Source: an uncultured Rubripirellula sp.
Lineage (GTDB): Bacteria > Planctomycetota > Planctomycetia > Pirellulales > Pirellulaceae
DNA: 35,533 nucleotides
Reading direction: 5' to 3'
Assembly (NCBI GenBank): GCA_938045805.1
Contig: CALIBL010000107.1
Span: forward strand, 1-35,533
Positions 32,738 to 35,533 of the stretch are shown here, piece by piece. The translations under genes and the position numbers were made by a program. Numbering within the stretch: the stretch's first letter is position 1; each line of letters starts with the position of its first letter. Under the pieces are notes generated by a model that was not told where the DNA came from, searched no databases, and saw nothing but the letters and a program-made list of their open reading frames with translations.

Positions 32738-34102
32738 TTACTTCTTCTCTCGGGCCATCATCCAAGCACCATACTCCTCGACGGTGATTCTCCCGTCGCG
32801 GTTGCCGTCAGCATCAGCAGGGCTCATCAGCATCTTTTCCCACTCAGAGGCGGTCAGCGCGTTGTCGCCATTTTTGTCGTATCTTTCGATGATACGCTGG
32901 CCGACCTTGATGTATTTTTCGTCGATGGGCCCGCCGGGTGCTGCTGGAGCCGCAGAGCTGGCGGAAGCAGACTTGCCACTGGAGCTGACCGATGCCATTG
33001 CGTTGCCAATCCCCGGGTTCTCTACTGCGCGAAGTGCTTCGTCAGAGGTGATCACGCCATCTCGGTTTAAGTCAGAAGTGAAAAACTGTTTGACCACTTC
33101 ATTGGACCAATCGCTTGAAAACTCCGCCATGGTGACCTGACCGTCTCCATTAGCATCTTTATCGGTGAAGAAACCAGGCAACCCCTCAGGAACACCACGA
33201 CCGGCGGTCGCACGATAGGACTTTCGGCCATTGAAAACGTCTGGAATTTCTACCGGTTCTGTTCTTCTGCGATCACGACGTTGATCGTCACGGTTCTCGG
33301 ATTCCTCGCGACCCTCTCTCCGACGCGCATATCGTACCGCGAGTTCGCTTGCAGTGAGTCTTCCATCTTTGTTTCGGTCAAAATCGAGAGGATTTCCGGA
33401 GAAGCGACTCGAAATCTCGTCCCCCGCCAACACACCATCGCGGTTGCGGTCAAATCGGCGAATCATGTCGTTGGCTTCGCGTTCATCTGCTTCGGTGACT
33501 GCAACGCTGAGCATTTCAGCGGCTGCCCCGAATCCCATCAGTGGGATGGGGTCACTTTCGATGCCGAAGCCCGGCACGAGTAATTCGGGTGTGAGGAGAT
33601 CATCATCTGAGGGGCGATTCGGATCGCTACCACCGCCACTACCCTGCTGCTCCCTCATCTTTTGGAAACTATCGGTAATTTTCTTGAGTGGAATGGGTTG
33701 TCCGGGCTTGATGCTTGGGTCACTCGACTGCATCCGTTGGATCATGAATTGAGCGGGGCCCTGTTGCTCATCGGGATCCAGCACGCCGTTCCCGTTGGTA
33801 TCGAGACGACTGAGGAAAGATGAAGGATCAAAACCTCCGCGCCCCGAGCTGCCACCGCGAACGCTAAAGCCGCCACGGGATCCACCTCCACGATCACCGC
33901 CACCAAATCCACCTCCGGGGGGGCCTCCGCCAAATCCACCGCGGCCGCTGAACCCGCCGCCAGGAGGACCTCCGCGAAATCCGCCGCCTTCTGAAGAGCC
34001 ACCGCGTCCACCGCGGTCGTCCCCACCCGGTCGCTGAGCGATACTCGGCAGTGAGAGAGCCAGAGAAAGAGAGAGAGCTGTGATTGTTTTGATTGTTTTC
34101 AT
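32738..34102 (-). CDS. Exported protein with seven EF-hand loops and a Gly/Arg-rich N-terminus
   Basis: A 454-residue protein with a signal peptide (MKTIKTITALSLSLALSLPS, ending near IAQ), then about 65 residues dominated by Gly, Arg, Pro and Ser (repeated GGGF and RGGF). Seven 12-residue EF-hand loops follow: DTNGNGVLDPDE, DRNRDGVLAGDE, DRNKDGRLTASE, DANGDGQVTMAE, DLNRDGVITSDE, DKNGDNALTASE (Asn in place of the usual Gly at position 6) and DGNRDGRITVEE. All end in Glu and have the Asp/Asn ligands. It probably binds calcium outside the cytoplasm, as a structural or surface protein. Its stop and the toroid gene's stop are separated by one base. No Shine-Dalgarno is seen. The partner or surface role is unknown. 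Confidence 0.9.
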   Translation of the reverse strand: MKTIKTITALSLSLALSLPSIAQRPGGDDRGGRGGSSEGGGFRGGPPGGGFSGRGGFGGGPPGGGFGGGDRGGGSRGGFSVRGGSSGRGGFDPSSFLSRLDTNGNGVLDPDEQQGPAQFMIQRMQSSDPSIKPGQPIPLKKITDSFQKMREQQGSGGGSDPNRPSDDDLLTPELLVPGFGIESDPIPLMGFGAAAEMLSVAVTEADEREANDMIRRFDRNRDGVLAGDEISSRFSGNPLDFDRNKDGRLTASELAVRYARRREGREESENRDDQRRDRRRTEPVEIPDVFNGRKSYRATAGRGVPEGLPGFFTDKDANGDGQVTMAEFSSDWSNEVVKQFFTSDLNRDGVITSDEALRAVENPGIGNAMASVSSSGKSASASSAAPAAPGGPIDEKYIKVGQRIIERYDKNGDNALTASEWEKMLMSPADADGNRDGRITVEEYGAWMMAREKK

Positions 34103-34372
34103 GCGTGTTTCAACCCAGAAGATCCGGATGGGTTCCGAAAATGAGACCTCTCAGCATTTAAATCGTCGGGATTTTTCCTGCTGATGCAGAATCTCCCCTG
34201 TTCAGTATATCGCCCGAGCCAATCGAGCAATCAAATTACCGTTTCAAACGGCGAGTCTTTTTTTCAGCGGCTACGAGGTTTGGAACGGTCATGATGCCAA
34301 AATGCTAGACTGTCTCTTACTAGTGGACTGAGGCGAGCGTCGTCATTTCTCTTTTGGAAGTCATGTTGGATC
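34103..34372. other. Divergent intergenic region
   Basis: 270 bases between the EF-hand gene and the membrane-protein gene, so promoters for both are expected. TGCTAGACT (34303-34311) looks like an extended -10 for the plus strand, but the nearest -35-like TTGGAA (34280-34285) is 20 bases away, too far for a confident call. No gene is supported here. Confidence 0.4.
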
Positions 34373-35395
34373 ATGTTATCCGGATTCTCCGAGGCATCTC
34401 AGTACGCTCTGCGCGTTCAGTTGGCGTTGGGAATCTCGGTGATCGCGATTGAACGTTTGGTCTGGTGGAAACCTGTTCTCGATCAATTACCCCGCGTTCA
34501 TGACCTCGACGACTATCTATCGTCACTCGCTCTTTTGATCTGCGTCATGATCTACAGCCTTTATGTTATTTTTGCGGCGATCTGGGGTGTGTTCGGGGAC
34601 GGTCGATGGTCCATCCGCTTCACGGCTTCTTTTCTTCTCTTTCAGGCTCTTCTTTTTCTTCTGGTGGCTTTGGTTCTATGGAGAAGTGGGCTAAGCAACT
34701 TCATTAATGATGGTATTTCAATTTGGGCTTCTGCAACGGGTGTCTACCTGATTTATTGGTCGGTTCTTGCTTGCACGATGAAAGGTTTGCAAACCTTTGG
34801 ATATCGCATGACCTACTTTTGTCATGGTGATCAAGAAAACGTCGACCCTAATGATGAATCCACACTCACACAACATCAGCCAACCCTCATCACGTTGGGT
34901 GGGAAGTCGTCCATCGCAGATTTGTTTGTGCTCACTGCTTGGTCTGCAGTGTTCCTGACTTTGCTTTTGAAGACGTATCGTTACTTTTACATCGAGATTG
35001 ATTCTCAGGATGTCGGAATCTTTGGAAGGGATTTCGCCTTGATCTTGATGGTCATGTGCTTCGGTGCGATGGCCGTTGTTAGTTTTTTCACCTTGGTGCC
35101 GACTATCTGTTTTTCGATGCGGTTTCCAAGGCAGACCAGTAAGCATTTTGTTTGGCAGTTAATTTTGTTCTGCCACTTTTCAATCTGGCTGATCGGTTTG
35201 TGTTGGTGGGAGTTGATTGATGATGAAGGTATTGTTTTTGCGATCGTTGGTAGCGGTCTGTTTTTGCTTTTTCAAATCAGTTTTGCGTTGATCACACGCA
35301 GGCGTGAATCTCCCTTTCGTTTGCGACTGATCAAGTTAAACGATGATCTGGTTGACGTTTCCGAGATGACTTCTCCAAACATCCCGTCGATCTAA
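34373..35395 (+). CDS. Polytopic membrane protein, unrecognised
   Basis: A 340-residue protein with about eight hydrophobic spans (near residues 15-30, 46-75, 81-103, 112-137, 180-200, 218-243, 257-280 and 285-306). Between spans four and five is a polar, acidic loop of about 40 residues (CHGDQENVDPNDES). The tail is charged. It is not a recognised transporter: I see no repeated family signature, no ATP-binding motif and no conserved charged residue inside a span. ATG 34373 has only a weak ribosome site; another ATG 10 bases upstream is out of frame. It is followed by the beginning of a further plus-strand gene at 35463. Confidence 0.8.
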   Translation: MLSGFSEASQYALRVQLALGISVIAIERLVWWKPVLDQLPRVHDLDDYLSSLALLICVMIYSLYVIFAAIWGVFGDGRWSIRFTASFLLFQALLFLLVALVLWRSGLSNFINDGISIWASATGVYLIYWSVLACTMKGLQTFGYRMTYFCHGDQENVDPNDESTLTQHQPTLITLGGKSSIADLFVLTAWSAVFLTLLLKTYRYFYIEIDSQDVGIFGRDFALILMVMCFGAMAVVSFFTLVPTICFSMRFPRQTSKHFVWQLILFCHFSIWLIGLCWWELIDDEGIVFAIVGSGLFLLFQISFALITRRRESPFRLRLIKLNDDLVDVSEMTSPNIPSI

Positions 35396-35462
35396 CTTTC
35401 GGTGGTTCGTTTTAGTCGATCCTCTTCATTTATTTTTGACTTGCGCGAGATCCATTTAAACA

Positions 35463-35533
35463 ATGCCCGTCAAACCAAAAAACTTTGATCACTTTCTGGA
35501 AGTTGGGTGCGGTAGGTGTTCCTTGGGCGGTAC
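35463..35533 (+). CDS. Probable start of a further gene, C-terminus off the right edge
   Basis: An open frame of 23 complete codons begins at ATG 35463 and reaches the window edge: MPVKPKNFDHF, then LEVGCGRCSLGG, then T. It lies 67 bases after the membrane-protein stop. The closely spaced CGRC motif suggests a metal or redox site and would be unusual by chance, but too little is present to name a family. No clear ribosome site. Confidence 0.45.
   Translation, partial: MPVKPKNFDHFLEVGCGRCSLGG

Noticed and set aside
33795..34037. Proline-rich 80-codon frame on the plus strand
   Set aside because: It is the reverse-strand image of the Gly/Arg-rich segment of the EF-hand gene, not a separate protein.
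1..35533. CRISPR arrays, tRNA or rRNA genes, insertion sequences
   Set aside because: No regularly spaced repeats, cloverleaf-like sequence, transposase or long terminal inverted repeats were seen by eye on either strand. A tRNAscan or Rfam search could find what I missed.

Overview
The window looks like a piece of a planctomycete chromosome, probably Pirellulales / Rhodopirellula-like. The evidence is the gene mix: a secreted iduronate-2-sulfatase-like sulfatase, a DUF1080 protein, a ThuA-like protein, a Tat-exported Gfo/Idh/MocA oxidoreductase, EF-hand proteins, and a DUF58/von Willebrand operon with a giant coiled-coil protein. Shine-Dalgarno sites are present at only some starts. I see no rRNA, tRNA, CRISPR array, insertion sequence or phage gene.

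Layout. 1-2616 (minus): a three-gene run of a DUF1080 hydrolase-like protein, a small two-span membrane protein, and a large exported protein that runs off the left edge. 2899-3780 (plus): a membrane-anchored two-EF-hand protein with a clear terminator. 3952-5830 (minus): a MalK-type ABC ATPase overlapping a TauE/SafE permease. 5932-9064 (plus): an exported MsrB, a sulfatase and a 2-Cys peroxiredoxin with a strong terminator. 9334-10047 (plus): an unrecognised protein behind a leader rich in inverted repeats. 10210-14222 (minus): a sugar-type block of a cytoplasmic Gfo/Idh/MocA protein with its own terminator, then a ThuA-like protein and a Tat-exported Gfo/Idh/MocA protein. 14588-17344 (plus): a one-span protein and a Rep/PcrA/UvrD helicase. 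17462-19945 (plus): an efflux adaptor and a MacB-type permease with no ATPase. 20145-32736 (plus): a very tight operon of DUF58, a BatA-like VWA protein, a VWA/GATase-like protein, a 1,898-residue coiled-coil membrane protein, and a Tat-type alpha/alpha-toroid protein. 32738-34102 (minus): a seven-EF-hand exported protein, converging on the toroid gene with one base between stop codons. 34373-35395 (plus): a polytopic membrane protein. From 35463: the first 23 codons of a probable further gene.

How the genes may work together. The DUF1080, ThuA and Tat-Gfo proteins all carry export signals, which fits sugar oxidation and cleavage through 3-keto intermediates outside the cytoplasm (inference). 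MsrB, sulfatase and peroxiredoxin form a redox/sulfate-ester neighbourhood. The most unusual region is 20145-32736. It resembles the Bat/MoxR-VWA systems, but the MoxR ATPase is not beside it, and it carries a giant coiled-coil component and an exported toroid protein. I consider it the best candidate for an undescribed envelope-associated system.
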